From positions 62,001 through 126,000 of the forward strand of contig NZ_NERX01000007.1 of assembly GCF_003063335.1 (NCBI RefSeq): a stretch of DNA of 64,000 nucleotides, written 5' to 3'. This document shows positions 8,266 to 16,989 of the stretch, in pieces; position 1 is the stretch's first letter, and each line of letters opens with the position of its first letter. The DNA is from Limnohabitans sp. MMS-10A-192 (lineage in GTDB: Bacteria; Pseudomonadota; Gammaproteobacteria; Burkholderiales; Burkholderiaceae_C). A program made the translations under genes and the position numbers. The notes beneath the pieces were generated by a model. It worked only from the letters and a program-made list of their open reading frames with translations, was not told the DNA's origin and made no database searches.

Positions 8266-10149
8266 ATGAACAGTCCGGATTCACCTTCTTCGGCGCTCGA
8301 ACTGGGGCCTCAGTTGTCCCCTGCTGAGACCGCGTTCAACCGCATGCTATCCAAATGGATGATTCCTCTTGAGGCAGCCTGCGCCGCACTCATGGTCAGC
8401 ATTGTGGTGATGCTCTTCAGTGGCGTCATGGCGCGGTATGTGTTTTCACGACCTCTGGGTTGGATCGATGAGGCCGTTTCATTTGCATTCATCTGGGTGG
8501 CCATGTTGGGTGCGGTACTGGCCATGCACCGCAACGAGCATCTTCGCCTGTCCATGTTCGTCGACAGAATGTCAGATCGTTGGCGTGGCCTTGTTCATGC
8601 ATTTGCGTTGGCTGCTATGGGCGCATTTCTGATTGCGCTGATTGGCCCCGCCATTGAACATGTAGAAAGTGAATGGATTGTCACATCGCCAGCGCTTGAA
8701 ATACCAAGCGGTATTCGGGTGATCGCCATAGCGTCAGGCATGATTTTGATGTTGGCTGTCATTGCGGCTTATGCTTTGAAGACCGTGACAAAAACCAATT
8801 TGTCCATCGCTGTCGTGGGTGTTGGTGCATTCATTGTGGCGTGCAATTGGCTATCACCCAATTTCAGCCAATTGGGTTTGATCAACATTTTGATTTTCTT
8901 GTGCGGTCTGGTCATTCTCTGTCTTGTATCGGGAGTGCCCATTGCCTTTTGTTTCGGCATTGGCGTGATGGCGTATCTGGCATTCACCGGCAATGTGCCA
9001 CTGGTGGTGATTGTTGGGCGAATTGATGAGGGTATGGGCAACATTGTTCTGGTTTCGGTGCCCATATTTGTGCTGCTGGGTTGCATTCTGGATGCAACAG
9101 GCATGGGCAAGGCCATTGTTGATTTGCTGGCTTCCTTGATTGGTCATGTGAAAGCAGGCATGTCTTACGTCCTGCTGGCTTCATTGTTCATCGTGTCTGG
9201 TATTTCAGGCTCCAAAGTTTCGGACATGGCCACAGTGGCTCCGGCACTTTTCCCAGAGATGCGCAGACGAGGCAACAAGCAATCAGAAATGGTGGCGCTT
9301 TTGGCAACTGGTGCTGCCATGGCTGACACTGTTCCACCCAGCATTGTTTTGATCGTGCTCGGTTCTGTGGCGGGTGTGTCGATTGCAGGGCTCTTTGAGA
9401 GCGGCTTCTTTGTGGCCATGGTGCTGCTGCTGGCACTTTTGGTGCTAGCTCGCTGGAAGGCGCGCAACGAAGAAACAGGAAACATTCAACGTCCCAGCGC
9501 CAAGGTCATCGGACGTTTGGCCTTGATTGCAGCCCCTGCGCTTGTGCTGCCATTTTTGATCCGCAGTGCGGTTGGCGGCGGCGTCGCAACGGCAACCGAG
9601 GTGTCCACCATCGCGGTCCTTTACGCCATGTTGATTGGCCAGGTTTTATACGGTGGCATTGGATGGAAGCGTGCTTATGCCATGTTGGTGGAGACCGCTG
9701 CTCTGAGTGGTGCCATTCTGCTCATTTTGGGAACGGCTTCTGCCATGGCATGGGCGATCACGCAAAGTGGAATCGTTCAGCAACTCTCTTCGTTCTTGAC
9801 CACCTTGCCAGGGGGCTGGATGGCTTTTATGGCCGTCACAGTGCTTGTATTTTTGATTTTGGGATGTCTTCTTGAAGGCTTGCCTGCAGTGTTGCTGCTG
9901 GCACCGATCATGTTCCCCATTGCCAAAAAACTGGGCATCAATGACATCCATTACTCCATGGTGATTGTCTGCGCCATGAACGTTGGATTGATGATGCCGC
10001 CAATCGGCGTTGGCTTTTACATTGCATGCCGAATTGGTGACGCCAAACCCGATGACGTGATCGTTGCAATCTGGCCTTACATCGCCGCTCTGCTGGTTGG
10101 GGTCATTGTGATTGCAGCCTTTCCAGCCTTGTCAACTTTCATGCTCTGA
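8266..10149 (+). CDS. TRAP transporter fused permease, DctQM
   Basis: 627 residues from the ATG at 8266 (a TTG at 8251 is an in-frame alternative). Residues about 25-190 are the small DctQ part, with four helices and the ARYVFSRPLGWIDEAVSFAF signature. Residues about 195-620 are the large DctM part, with a dozen helices and SGSKVSDMATVAPALFPEM. Natural fusions of this kind are well known. It couples sodium entry to uptake of the substrate bound by the preceding DctP. It is in one operon with VOC-dctP upstream and two dehydrogenase-fold genes downstream. Confidence 0.92.
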   Translation: MNSPDSPSSALELGPQLSPAETAFNRMLSKWMIPLEAACAALMVSIVVMLFSGVMARYVFSRPLGWIDEAVSFAFIWVAMLGAVLAMHRNEHLRLSMFVDRMSDRWRGLVHAFALAAMGAFLIALIGPAIEHVESEWIVTSPALEIPSGIRVIAIASGMILMLAVIAAYALKTVTKTNLSIAVVGVGAFIVACNWLSPNFSQLGLINILIFLCGLVILCLVSGVPIAFCFGIGVMAYLAFTGNVPLVVIVGRIDEGMGNIVLVSVPIFVLLGCILDATGMGKAIVDLLASLIGHVKAGMSYVLLASLFIVSGISGSKVSDMATVAPALFPEMRRRGNKQSEMVALLATGAAMADTVPPSIVLIVLGSVAGVSIAGLFESGFFVAMVLLLALLVLARWKARNEETGNIQRPSAKVIGRLALIAAPALVLPFLIRSAVGGGVATATEVSTIAVLYAMLIGQVLYGGIGWKRAYAMLVETAALSGAILLILGTASAMAWAITQSGIVQQLSSFLTTLPGGWMAFMAVTVLVFLILGCLLEGLPAVLLLAPIMFPIAKKLGINDIHYSMVIVCAMNVGLMMPPIGVGFYIACRIGDAKPDDVIVAIWPYIAALLVGVIVIAAFPALSTFML

Positions 10150-10170
10150 TGTTTTTTTAAGAGCCATGCT

Positions 10171-11073
10171 ATGAAAGTTTTCGTGACGGGTGCGGGTGGA
10201 TACATCGGTGGATCCGTGGCAGCCGCTTTGATCAAAAGAGGGCATCAAGTCAGAGGGCTGACGCGCAGTGCTGCCGGTGCCGAGCAGTTGAAGTCTTATG
10301 GCATTGACCCTGTCATGGGTGAGCTGGATGATTCACGCTTGTTGATGCAAGAAGCTTCTGTGGCTGACATGGTCATCAACACCGCCAATGCCGACCATCA
10401 AGGGGCGGTGGAAGCGCTGATTTCGGGGTTGAATCAATCAGGCAAAAGATTGATTCATACCAGTGGCACGAGCATTGTGGGTGATGACGCTCGCGGTGAT
10501 TTTTGTTCCGAAGTCATTTTTTCTGAGGAAACATCCCTGGCAATAGACCCCCGCAAGCAAGCGCGACGCGACATTGATTTGAGGGTGATGGATGCTGCCA
10601 AGCAAAACGTTCACTCCGCCGTGATCATTCCCAGTTTGATTTACGGCCATGGAACAGGCGTCAACAAGCAAAGCATTCAGGTGCCATTCTTGGTCAAGAA
10701 TGCCCTTGAAGTCGGCTCCGTTCAGATTGTGGGCAAAGGCTTGAATACCTGGTCGAACATTCACATCGACGACTTGGTGAACTTGTACCTTGCTGTGTCA
10801 GAGCAAGCACCGGCGGGTTCTTTTTATTTTGCTGAAAACGGTGAGGCAGCTTTCAGTGATGTGGCAGATGCCATATCAAGGCGATTTTCAATTCCTCAAA
10901 TTGAGCACCTCCACGCAGATGACGCCGTCAAGCGCTGGGGTGCTGCAAGGGCACTTTTCACCTTTGGAAGCAACAGCCGAGTCCGGTCGGTTCGGGCCAA
11001 AAAAGAGTTGAACTGGCGCCCCGTACACGTGTCTGTCCAAAACTGGATTTTGGCAGGCTACCAACCTCAATGA
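10171..11073 (+). CDS. NAD-dependent epimerase/dehydratase-like protein (atypical extended SDR)
   Basis: 300 residues. The Rossmann motif TGAGGYIG sits at residues 6-13 and the family features HTSGTSIVG, IIPSLIYGHGTGVNKQS and NIHIDDLVNLYL follow. The usual catalytic YxxxK is not visible: the expected place reads DPRKQARRDIDLRV. It may therefore be an atypical SDR acting as an NAD(P)H-dependent reductase rather than a sugar epimerase. It follows dctQM by 21 bp and precedes a classical SDR by 30 bp, so it probably acts on the imported compound. Confidence 0.8.
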   Translation: MKVFVTGAGGYIGGSVAAALIKRGHQVRGLTRSAAGAEQLKSYGIDPVMGELDDSRLLMQEASVADMVINTANADHQGAVEALISGLNQSGKRLIHTSGTSIVGDDARGDFCSEVIFSEETSLAIDPRKQARRDIDLRVMDAAKQNVHSAVIIPSLIYGHGTGVNKQSIQVPFLVKNALEVGSVQIVGKGLNTWSNIHIDDLVNLYLAVSEQAPAGSFYFAENGEAAFSDVADAISRRFSIPQIEHLHADDAVKRWGAARALFTFGSNSRVRSVRAKKELNWRPVHVSVQNWILAGYQPQ

Positions 11074-11103
11074 ATGAATGATTTTTAAAAGGACTGTTGA
11101 CCT

Positions 11104-11874
11104 ATGTTACTGATGGATAAGGTTTGCATCATTGCAGGCGCCGCATCACTGCGCAGCATTGGCTATGCAACTGCAGAATTGTTTGTTGAACACGGCGCCA
11201 AAGTCGTCGTCACGGACGTCAGCATGAATGCGGACGTGTTGGGCTCGATCAAGACATCGATTGAAAATAAACTGCAGAGGTCAATTTCTATAGATGGCAT
11301 TCAATGCGATATCAGTCAAAAAGAAGCCTGTGATGCATTGATTGCGGAGGTCGTTCAACGCCATGGCAGGATTGATTGCATGGTCAATTCGGCGGGCATC
11401 GTACGATCTAGCCCGATTCTTGAGATCGATGAGAAAGAGCTTGATCTCATGTTCGACATCAACCTCAAAGGTGCATTCTTCCTTTGCCAAAGTGTTTTGG
11501 AAGTTTTTAAAACTCAGCGTTCGGGCAATATCGTGAACGTCGCATCTCTGGCGGCCCAACGTGGCGGTGGTCTTGTGGGTGGTTCGCACTATGCGGCCTC
11601 CAAGGGCGGCATGCTGAGTCTGACCAGAAGCATTGCCCGCGAATTTGGCGCACTGGGCATTCGTGCCAACGCGATTTGCCCTGCGATGATTGATACCCCC
11701 ATGCTGGATGGCATCTCGCAAGAGCGTCTTCAAGGCATTGTGGAGGGTATTCCGCTTAAACGCATTGGATCGACACGGGAAATGGCGGGTGCTTGTTTGT
11801 ATCTTGCTTCTGATCTCGCAGGCTTCGTGACGGGCGCGACGCTGGATGTCAACGGCGGAACACACATCCACTGA
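11104..11874 (+). CDS. Short-chain dehydrogenase/reductase (FabG-like)
   Basis: 256 residues, classical SDR length. The cofactor loop reads AGAASLRSIGYA and is followed by NSAGIVR (NNAG position), the serine in VASLAAQRG and the catalytic HYAASKGG. The C-terminus FVTGATLDVNGGTHIH is typical. It is the last gene of the VOC-TRAP-epimerase-SDR unit and is followed by a terminator at 12069. It probably oxidises a hydroxyl intermediate of the imported substrate; the compound is not known. Confidence 0.9.
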   Translation: MLLMDKVCIIAGAASLRSIGYATAELFVEHGAKVVVTDVSMNADVLGSIKTSIENKLQRSISIDGIQCDISQKEACDALIAEVVQRHGRIDCMVNSAGIVRSSPILEIDEKELDLMFDINLKGAFFLCQSVLEVFKTQRSGNIVNVASLAAQRGGGLVGGSHYAASKGGMLSLTRSIAREFGALGIRANAICPAMIDTPMLDGISQERLQGIVEGIPLKRIGSTREMAGACLYLASDLAGFVTGATLDVNGGTHIH

Positions 11875-12209
11875 ACTTGAAAACGGATTGGCATTCCAAA
11901 ATCATTCTGGCGTTAGGCGAAATTCGAACTCAGACGCATTGAATCGTTCAATTGATTAGGTTTGGGTGAAGACTTTGCATCGTGGAGATGACTTCCACGA
12001 TGAACTTATCGTATCCAAGGCTTCACTTTCACTTGCCTTGGCAGGTGAGTCTCTAAAAAATGAATCCCAAAAAAAGCGGCACATCCATGATGTAGCCGCT
12101 TTTTTGATTTCCGCACTTATTTTCTTTAAGTGCCCTTAGCTGCACAAAGGCAGTGCTCAGCTTAAACGACCGCCCATGGAAGTCGTTTAAGCCAATGTCT
12201 GATGTCTGA
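11875..12209. other. 335-bp spacer between convergent units
   Basis: No gene is visible. The only structure I can support is the bidirectional terminator at 12069-12105, which separates the plus-strand SDR operon from the minus-strand aldehyde dehydrogenase gene. Confidence 0.6.
12069..12105. terminator. Bidirectional rho-independent terminator
   Basis: AAAAAAGCGGC and GCCGCTTTTTT form a stem (extended by ACAT/ATGT, with one bulged A) with T-runs on both strands. It lies between the convergent SDR gene (ending 11874) and the aldehyde dehydrogenase gene (ending 12210). Confidence 0.85.
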
Positions 12210-13661
12210 TCAGAACGGGTATTGCTGTTGATGAGGCTCGATGGTGACCCATTTGAGCTCTGTGAACTCATCCACCACTGCGCGGCCATCAAAGCGACCA
12301 TAGCCGCTGTTTTTGGTGCCGCCGTAAGGTGCTTGAGCCTCGTTCTGCACGGTGGCGCCGTTGACGTGGACAGAGCCATAGTCCATTTCCATGGCCACTG
12401 CCAATGCGCGGTTAACGTCACGCCCGAACACACCAGAAGACAGGCCGTAGTCACTGTCGTTGGCCACGTCGATGGCTTGCTGGGTCGTCTTGACACGAAT
12501 CACCACCGTGATGGGGCCAAAGGTTTCCTGGTCATAGATTTGCATGTCTGAAGTGACATGGTCCAGGATGGTTGCTGGCATCACGGCACCATCGGCCACA
12601 CCACCGCACACCAGTTTGGCGCCTTTGTTCAAGGCGTCTTGCAGCATTTCGTTGATGCGTGTGCCCGACGAGGCATTGATCATGGGGCCAATGATGCATT
12701 GGGGGTTAACGGCAGGATCACCGCCTTGCAGTTCTTTGGCGCGTGCCGCAAATTTGGCAACGAATTCATCGGCCACTTTTTCGTCCACGATCAAGCGCTC
12801 GGTGGACATGCAAATTTGACCCTGGTACAGGAAGGAGCCAAAGACTGCAGCTTTCACAGCCTCATCCACATTGGCGTCGTCCAACAACACCAAAGGTGAT
12901 TTACCGCCCAATTCCAGCAGGCAACGCTTGAGCTGCTTGGCGGCTTTTTCCGCCACGATGCGTCCCACGCGTGTGGAGCCTGTGAAGTTGATGCGGCGGA
13001 TGGCTTTGTGGGCAATCAAGGCATCGACCACTTCGGGGGCGCTTTGTGGCGAGTTGCTCAGGTAGTTCAAAGCACCGGCAGGAAAACCTGCCTCCACCAA
13101 GGCCTCGGCGACCAGGGCGTGTGTTTTGGGGCTGGCTTCGGATCCGCGGAAGACCACGGTGTTACCGCACACCAAGGGGTAAGCAATGGCGCGAGCAGCC
13201 AGCACCACGGTGCCGTTCCAAGGCACGATGCTCAGGATGACACCCACAGGTTGACGCAGCGTCATGGACAGCGCGCCGGGTTTGTCGGTTGGAATGGTTT
13301 CGCCCTGAATTTGCGTGGCCAGCGATGCGGCTTCGCGGAACACGTTGGCGGCCAAGTGCACGTTGAAACCTGCCCACAGCGGCGATGCACCCACTTCAGA
13401 AGCCATCACCTCGATGAACTGAGGCGTTTTGGATTCGAGGATGTCAGCCGCTTTGAGCAGCAGGCGACGGCGCTCGCTGGGTGGGGAGTTGCGCCAAGAT
13501 TTGAACGCAGCATGTGCGGATTCGGCCGACTTTTTGGCGTCTGCAACGCTGGCCGAAGAAGCTTCTGTGACCAGGGAATTGTTGACGGGGTGACGACGCT
13601 CGAATTTAGCGTCGTTTTCAGCGTTGACCCACTGGTTGTCGATGAGGAGTTGGGATTTCAT
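12210..13661 (-). CDS. NAD(P)-dependent aldehyde dehydrogenase (vanillin/salicylaldehyde dehydrogenase-like)
   Basis: 483 residues from the ATG at 13661 (MKSQLLIDNQWVNAEND), the normal ALDH length; longer readings add no homologous sequence. Family motifs are IVPWNGTV, INFTGSTRVGR, LLELGGKSPLVLLDDA with the general-base glutamate, and the catalytic cysteine in YQGQICMSTERL. It lies 70 bp after a GMC alcohol oxidoreductase gene on the same strand. The pair suggests stepwise oxidation of an alcohol to aldehyde to acid, as in polyethylene-glycol or aryl-alcohol catabolism. The substrate is uncertain, and an aromatic aldehyde feeding the adjacent salicylate genes is also possible. Confidence 0.9.
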   Translation of the reverse strand: MKSQLLIDNQWVNAENDAKFERRHPVNNSLVTEASSASVADAKKSAESAHAAFKSWRNSPPSERRRLLLKAADILESKTPQFIEVMASEVGASPLWAGFNVHLAANVFREAASLATQIQGETIPTDKPGALSMTLRQPVGVILSIVPWNGTVVLAARAIAYPLVCGNTVVFRGSEASPKTHALVAEALVEAGFPAGALNYLSNSPQSAPEVVDALIAHKAIRRINFTGSTRVGRIVAEKAAKQLKRCLLELGGKSPLVLLDDANVDEAVKAAVFGSFLYQGQICMSTERLIVDEKVADEFVAKFAARAKELQGGDPAVNPQCIIGPMINASSGTRINEMLQDALNKGAKLVCGGVADGAVMPATILDHVTSDMQIYDQETFGPITVVIRVKTTQQAIDVANDSDYGLSSGVFGRDVNRALAVAMEMDYGSVHVNGATVQNEAQAPYGGTKNSGYGRFDGRAVVDEFTELKWVTIEPHQQQYPF

Positions 13662-13731
13662 GATGTTGTCTGCTTGAGGTTCTTGGGTTGAAAAAAGATT
13701 TTTTAAATAACTGAACATGGTGGGTGCGATA

Positions 13732-15474
13732 TCAGCTGCGAGGAGCGAGGATGTCGGCCATGCGCTCACCAATCAAAGCGCATGTGGCCATGGTGGCGAC
13801 CGATGCGATGCGCGGCATGATGGAACTGTCGGCAATGCGCAGGCCCTGAAAGCCATTCACACGCAGTTGAGCGTCCACGACAGCTTCTTTGTCTTTGCCC
13901 ATGCGGCAAGTACCGGATTGGTGGAAATAGGTCGTCGCGCCATTGCGCACGAAATCTTCCATTTCTTTGCCTTGGAGTTTTTTGCCTGGAGCGACTTCGC
14001 GTTTGACGAAATCTTTCATGGCGGCTGAGTTGCCGATGTCGCGGCTGACTTCGATGCCAAAAGCCAAAGCTTTCACGTCATCCGGGTGGCTCAGGAAACG
14101 CGCATCAACGATGGGGCGATCTTTGGGGTCGGCCGAGCGCAGCTTGATCTCGCCACGGCTCTTGGGGGCCACCAGACCGGCGCACAAGGCCCAGCTGGTG
14201 CCGGGTGGCGAATATTGTTTGGCCACCACGTCAGAGGCGTAGGGCAACTCGATCTGAACGATGTTGACGTCGGGTGAGGCCAAAGACGATTGGCTCTTGA
14301 GGAAGCCCGCAGCATTGGCTGCGCTGTTGCGGTGGGGAATGTGCTCTTTGGGTTCAAAGATACAACCGCCGTGCAGCAGGTGGTCCTGGAAATTCTTGCC
14401 CACTTGTTTCGAATTGACCACAGTTTTGATGCCGTGCTGGCGCAACTGCACATCGTCACCAATGCCGCTGAGCATGAGCAGTTTGGGTGTGTTGATGCCG
14501 CCCGAGCAAATGATGACTTCGGTGTTGGCACCAATCACGCTTTGAGTGCCGCCACGGTTGATGTGCACGCCGGTCACTTTGGTGCCCGACAGGGCCAGTT
14601 TGTCCACATGCGTGTTGACCACCACCGTCACGTTGGGACGCGACAGCACGGGGTACAAATAAGAGCGGGCCATGCTCTGACGACGGCCATCGCGGATGAT
14701 CTGGTTCATCAATGCGAAGCCGATGCCGCCTTCTTCACGCTGACCATTTTGATCGTCCAAAACGGGGTAGCCCAGCGTCTTGCAGGCCTGCAACAAGCCA
14801 TTGGCCACAGGATGGGGGTTGTTCGCCGGTTGGCACCACACCGGGCCATTTTTGCCGCGGTAACGGGCATCGGGTTTGCCTTGCCAGTTTTCCATGCGGC
14901 GGTAAACCTCCAGGCCCGACTCGTAACCCCAGGCCTTATCGCCACTGGCCTTTGCCCAAAACTCCAGATCATTTTTGAAGGGGCGAGCCCAGATGGTGGC
15001 GTTGATGCTGCTGCCACCGCCAACCACGCGGCCCATGTGTTCGGGGATTGCTCGGTTGTTGGTGTGCGGTGATGCGATTGCCACATCACCCCAGTCACGC
15101 TCGGTGCCCAAATTGGTGAACCACACGCTGGGGTCCAACACGGAAGGTGCTGTGTCCCAGTCACCAGCTTCGATCATCAAAATTGAAGCATCTTTGCGCG
15201 TGGCCAGACGGCCAACCAGTGCGCAAGCTGCAGAGCCTGCACCGACCACCACATAGTCGTATGACGCTTTCAAATTGGTGCTGCGCTCGTTTTGATTGGC
15301 ACGCATGGCATCGAGTTCGTCGGCCAGAGCGCTCAGGCCCAGCGAGCCAAAGCCTGCGGCCGTGGCTGCTCGGATGAAACCGCGCCGGTTCAGGCGGCCT
15401 GCAATCAGGGCGCGCTCCAGGCGCTCCATCAGGGTGTCGTTTTGTGCTTCCATAGGGTCAATGCGGTGGTTCAT
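13732..15474 (-). CDS. GMC-family FAD-dependent alcohol oxidoreductase with Tat-like signal
   Basis: 580 residues from the ATG at 15474, which has AGGAAGAC just upstream. Residues about 30-50 read LNRRGFIRAATAAGFGSLGL, a twin-arginine-like segment, so the enzyme may be exported or membrane-linked. FAD-binding YVVVGAGSAACALVGRLA and GRVVGGGSSINATIW mark the GMC family, and the catalytic histidine region is YFHQSGTCRMG. Choline dehydrogenase and polyethylene-glycol dehydrogenase are relatives. With the following ALDH it forms an alcohol-to-acid pair. It lies 285 bp downstream of the Fis-type regulator, leaving space for its own promoter. Confidence 0.85.
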   Translation of the reverse strand: MNHRIDPMEAQNDTLMERLERALIAGRLNRRGFIRAATAAGFGSLGLSALADELDAMRANQNERSTNLKASYDYVVVGAGSAACALVGRLATRKDASILMIEAGDWDTAPSVLDPSVWFTNLGTERDWGDVAIASPHTNNRAIPEHMGRVVGGGSSINATIWARPFKNDLEFWAKASGDKAWGYESGLEVYRRMENWQGKPDARYRGKNGPVWCQPANNPHPVANGLLQACKTLGYPVLDDQNGQREEGGIGFALMNQIIRDGRRQSMARSYLYPVLSRPNVTVVVNTHVDKLALSGTKVTGVHINRGGTQSVIGANTEVIICSGGINTPKLLMLSGIGDDVQLRQHGIKTVVNSKQVGKNFQDHLLHGGCIFEPKEHIPHRNSAANAAGFLKSQSSLASPDVNIVQIELPYASDVVAKQYSPPGTSWALCAGLVAPKSRGEIKLRSADPKDRPIVDARFLSHPDDVKALAFGIEVSRDIGNSAAMKDFVKREVAPGKKLQGKEMEDFVRNGATTYFHQSGTCRMGKDKEAVVDAQLRVNGFQGLRIADSSIMPRIASVATMATCALIGERMADILAPRS

Positions 15475-15758
15475 TTGTCTTCCTGTGATTCTGGTTTCGT
15501 GATCAACTCGCTGGTGCTGGCGGGTCATCGTTCGCCCAGCGCAGGTGCGACTTTAGGCGGCACGTCAACAGCCTTGTATGTCGGGATTTCCCCCACCTTT
15601 TTTGTTCTGTCTTGGAACAAATTCATACCTGCAATGCCCGCAGCAAAGTGGTTCTTGGTGTCAGGACAGGAATGGGTCAGCCTTCAGCTTTGTGGGGCTG
15701 CAAAACACGGCCGTCTTGACGGCCCGCCCGCTCGGCGGTTCTTCTTTTGCAGAAGAAA

Positions 15759-16982
15759 TTATTTTTTGTAGTCGGCGGGATCGATGCCCAGCTCTTTTAG
15801 GCGTCGGTAAATCAGACCGCGCGACACTTTCAATCGCTTGGCCGCCTGCGACACATTGCCTTTGTGTTCGGCCAGACACTTCCGAATCAGGTCGGCATCG
15901 GCTTGTCGTAGGCTGTCGGCCGGCAAATAGGCTTCATGCAAGTCTGGCGCAGAAAGTGTGCCTAACGTGTGCGTGGCTGGGGCTTGTGGCTCAGGTGGCG
16001 TGGCGGCGGGTGTGCTGCCCGCAGCTGGGGGGCTGGTCTGAGCCACCGGCAAGCCATGTTTGCGCAGCTCGCAGGTGACGAAAACATGCAATCCGTTTCG
16101 CAGACGTTGCGACTGAAAACCCTGACCGACCAAGGAAGCCAGTTGGCCAAAATGGGTGTCAAAGATGTGCTCGGTGGCGCAGGCTTCCCGCTCGTCGGGG
16201 TTGACCGACATGCCCAGTAAATTGCTGGCCACGGAGTTGAGCCAGACCAGTTGGCCGGCCAGGTCGAATCCCAGCATGGCGACCATCGGGGTCTCAATGA
16301 TGGCTGGCAGAAATTGAAATTTGACGATGAGCAAATCTTGCGACTGCGCCACCAGCAAACGGTTTTCGATGGAGGCGGCATACAAACCGACCACGGAGGC
16401 GGGGTCGAATTTGAAGGGCACACCTTCGCTTGAAATGTCCAGAATGCCCGCCAGTTGGCCTTGAATGTTGCGGATGGGTGCGGCCGTGCAAAACATCGTG
16501 TTGACCGCATTGGCGTAATGCTCGGCCCCCAGCACAGACGCTTGTTTGCCGGTTCGGGCGACGATGCCTGGCGCGCTGGTGCCGACATGTTCTTCCGACA
16601 AATTGACGCCAATTCGGTGGGCCACCGGAATGATCCCTTGCGTCAGGTGTGCAGAGGGGGTTGCGCCAATCAGCACGCCAGAGGCGTCCGTCAAGATGGC
16701 CGAGCAATGCGCCGAGCCCAAGGCACTGCCCAAAGCTGGCATTTCATCGAGCCAGGCCTCATGCAGGGTGCGGTTTTTTTGCAATGCCAATTGGCTGCGG
16801 CTGAGCGAAACCGGTTGGAATTCGATCTTGTCGTGGGGCTTTTGGCTGGAGCGGTGACAGCGGGTCCAGGACTGAAAAACCGCTTCGCTGACCACGCCCG
16901 TTGGCAAAATGCCTTCTTCGAAATAACGTTGACGCGCCAGTGCGACGCGTTCCTCACGTGTGACAAAGAAGGGGCTGTTCAT
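15759..16982 (-). CDS. GAF-Fis transcriptional regulator without AAA+ domain (AcoR-like)
   Basis: 407 residues from the ATG at 16982. The N-terminal two thirds resemble the sensor of AcoR-type regulators (SWTRCHRSSQ, then a GAF region with HCSAILTDASGVLIG and IGVNLSEEHVGTSAPGIVAR, and a PAS-like stretch near VAMLGFDLAGQLVWLNS). The C-terminus is a Fis-type helix-turn-helix (IRKCLAEHKGNVSQAAKRLK and VSRGLIYRRLKELGI). The sigma-54-interacting AAA+ module that normally lies between them is absent, replaced by a Pro/Ala-rich linker. It should therefore act on sigma-70 promoters. It starts 7 bp after the fumarylpyruvate hydrolase stop, suggesting co-transcription with the salicylate/gentisate genes, and precedes the GMC gene it may control. 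Confidence 0.8.
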   Translation of the reverse strand: MNSPFFVTREERVALARQRYFEEGILPTGVVSEAVFQSWTRCHRSSQKPHDKIEFQPVSLSRSQLALQKNRTLHEAWLDEMPALGSALGSAHCSAILTDASGVLIGATPSAHLTQGIIPVAHRIGVNLSEEHVGTSAPGIVARTGKQASVLGAEHYANAVNTMFCTAAPIRNIQGQLAGILDISSEGVPFKFDPASVVGLYAASIENRLLVAQSQDLLIVKFQFLPAIIETPMVAMLGFDLAGQLVWLNSVASNLLGMSVNPDEREACATEHIFDTHFGQLASLVGQGFQSQRLRNGLHVFVTCELRKHGLPVAQTSPPAAGSTPAATPPEPQAPATHTLGTLSAPDLHEAYLPADSLRQADADLIRKCLAEHKGNVSQAAKRLKVSRGLIYRRLKELGIDPADYKK

Positions 16983-16989
16983 GGCCTGC

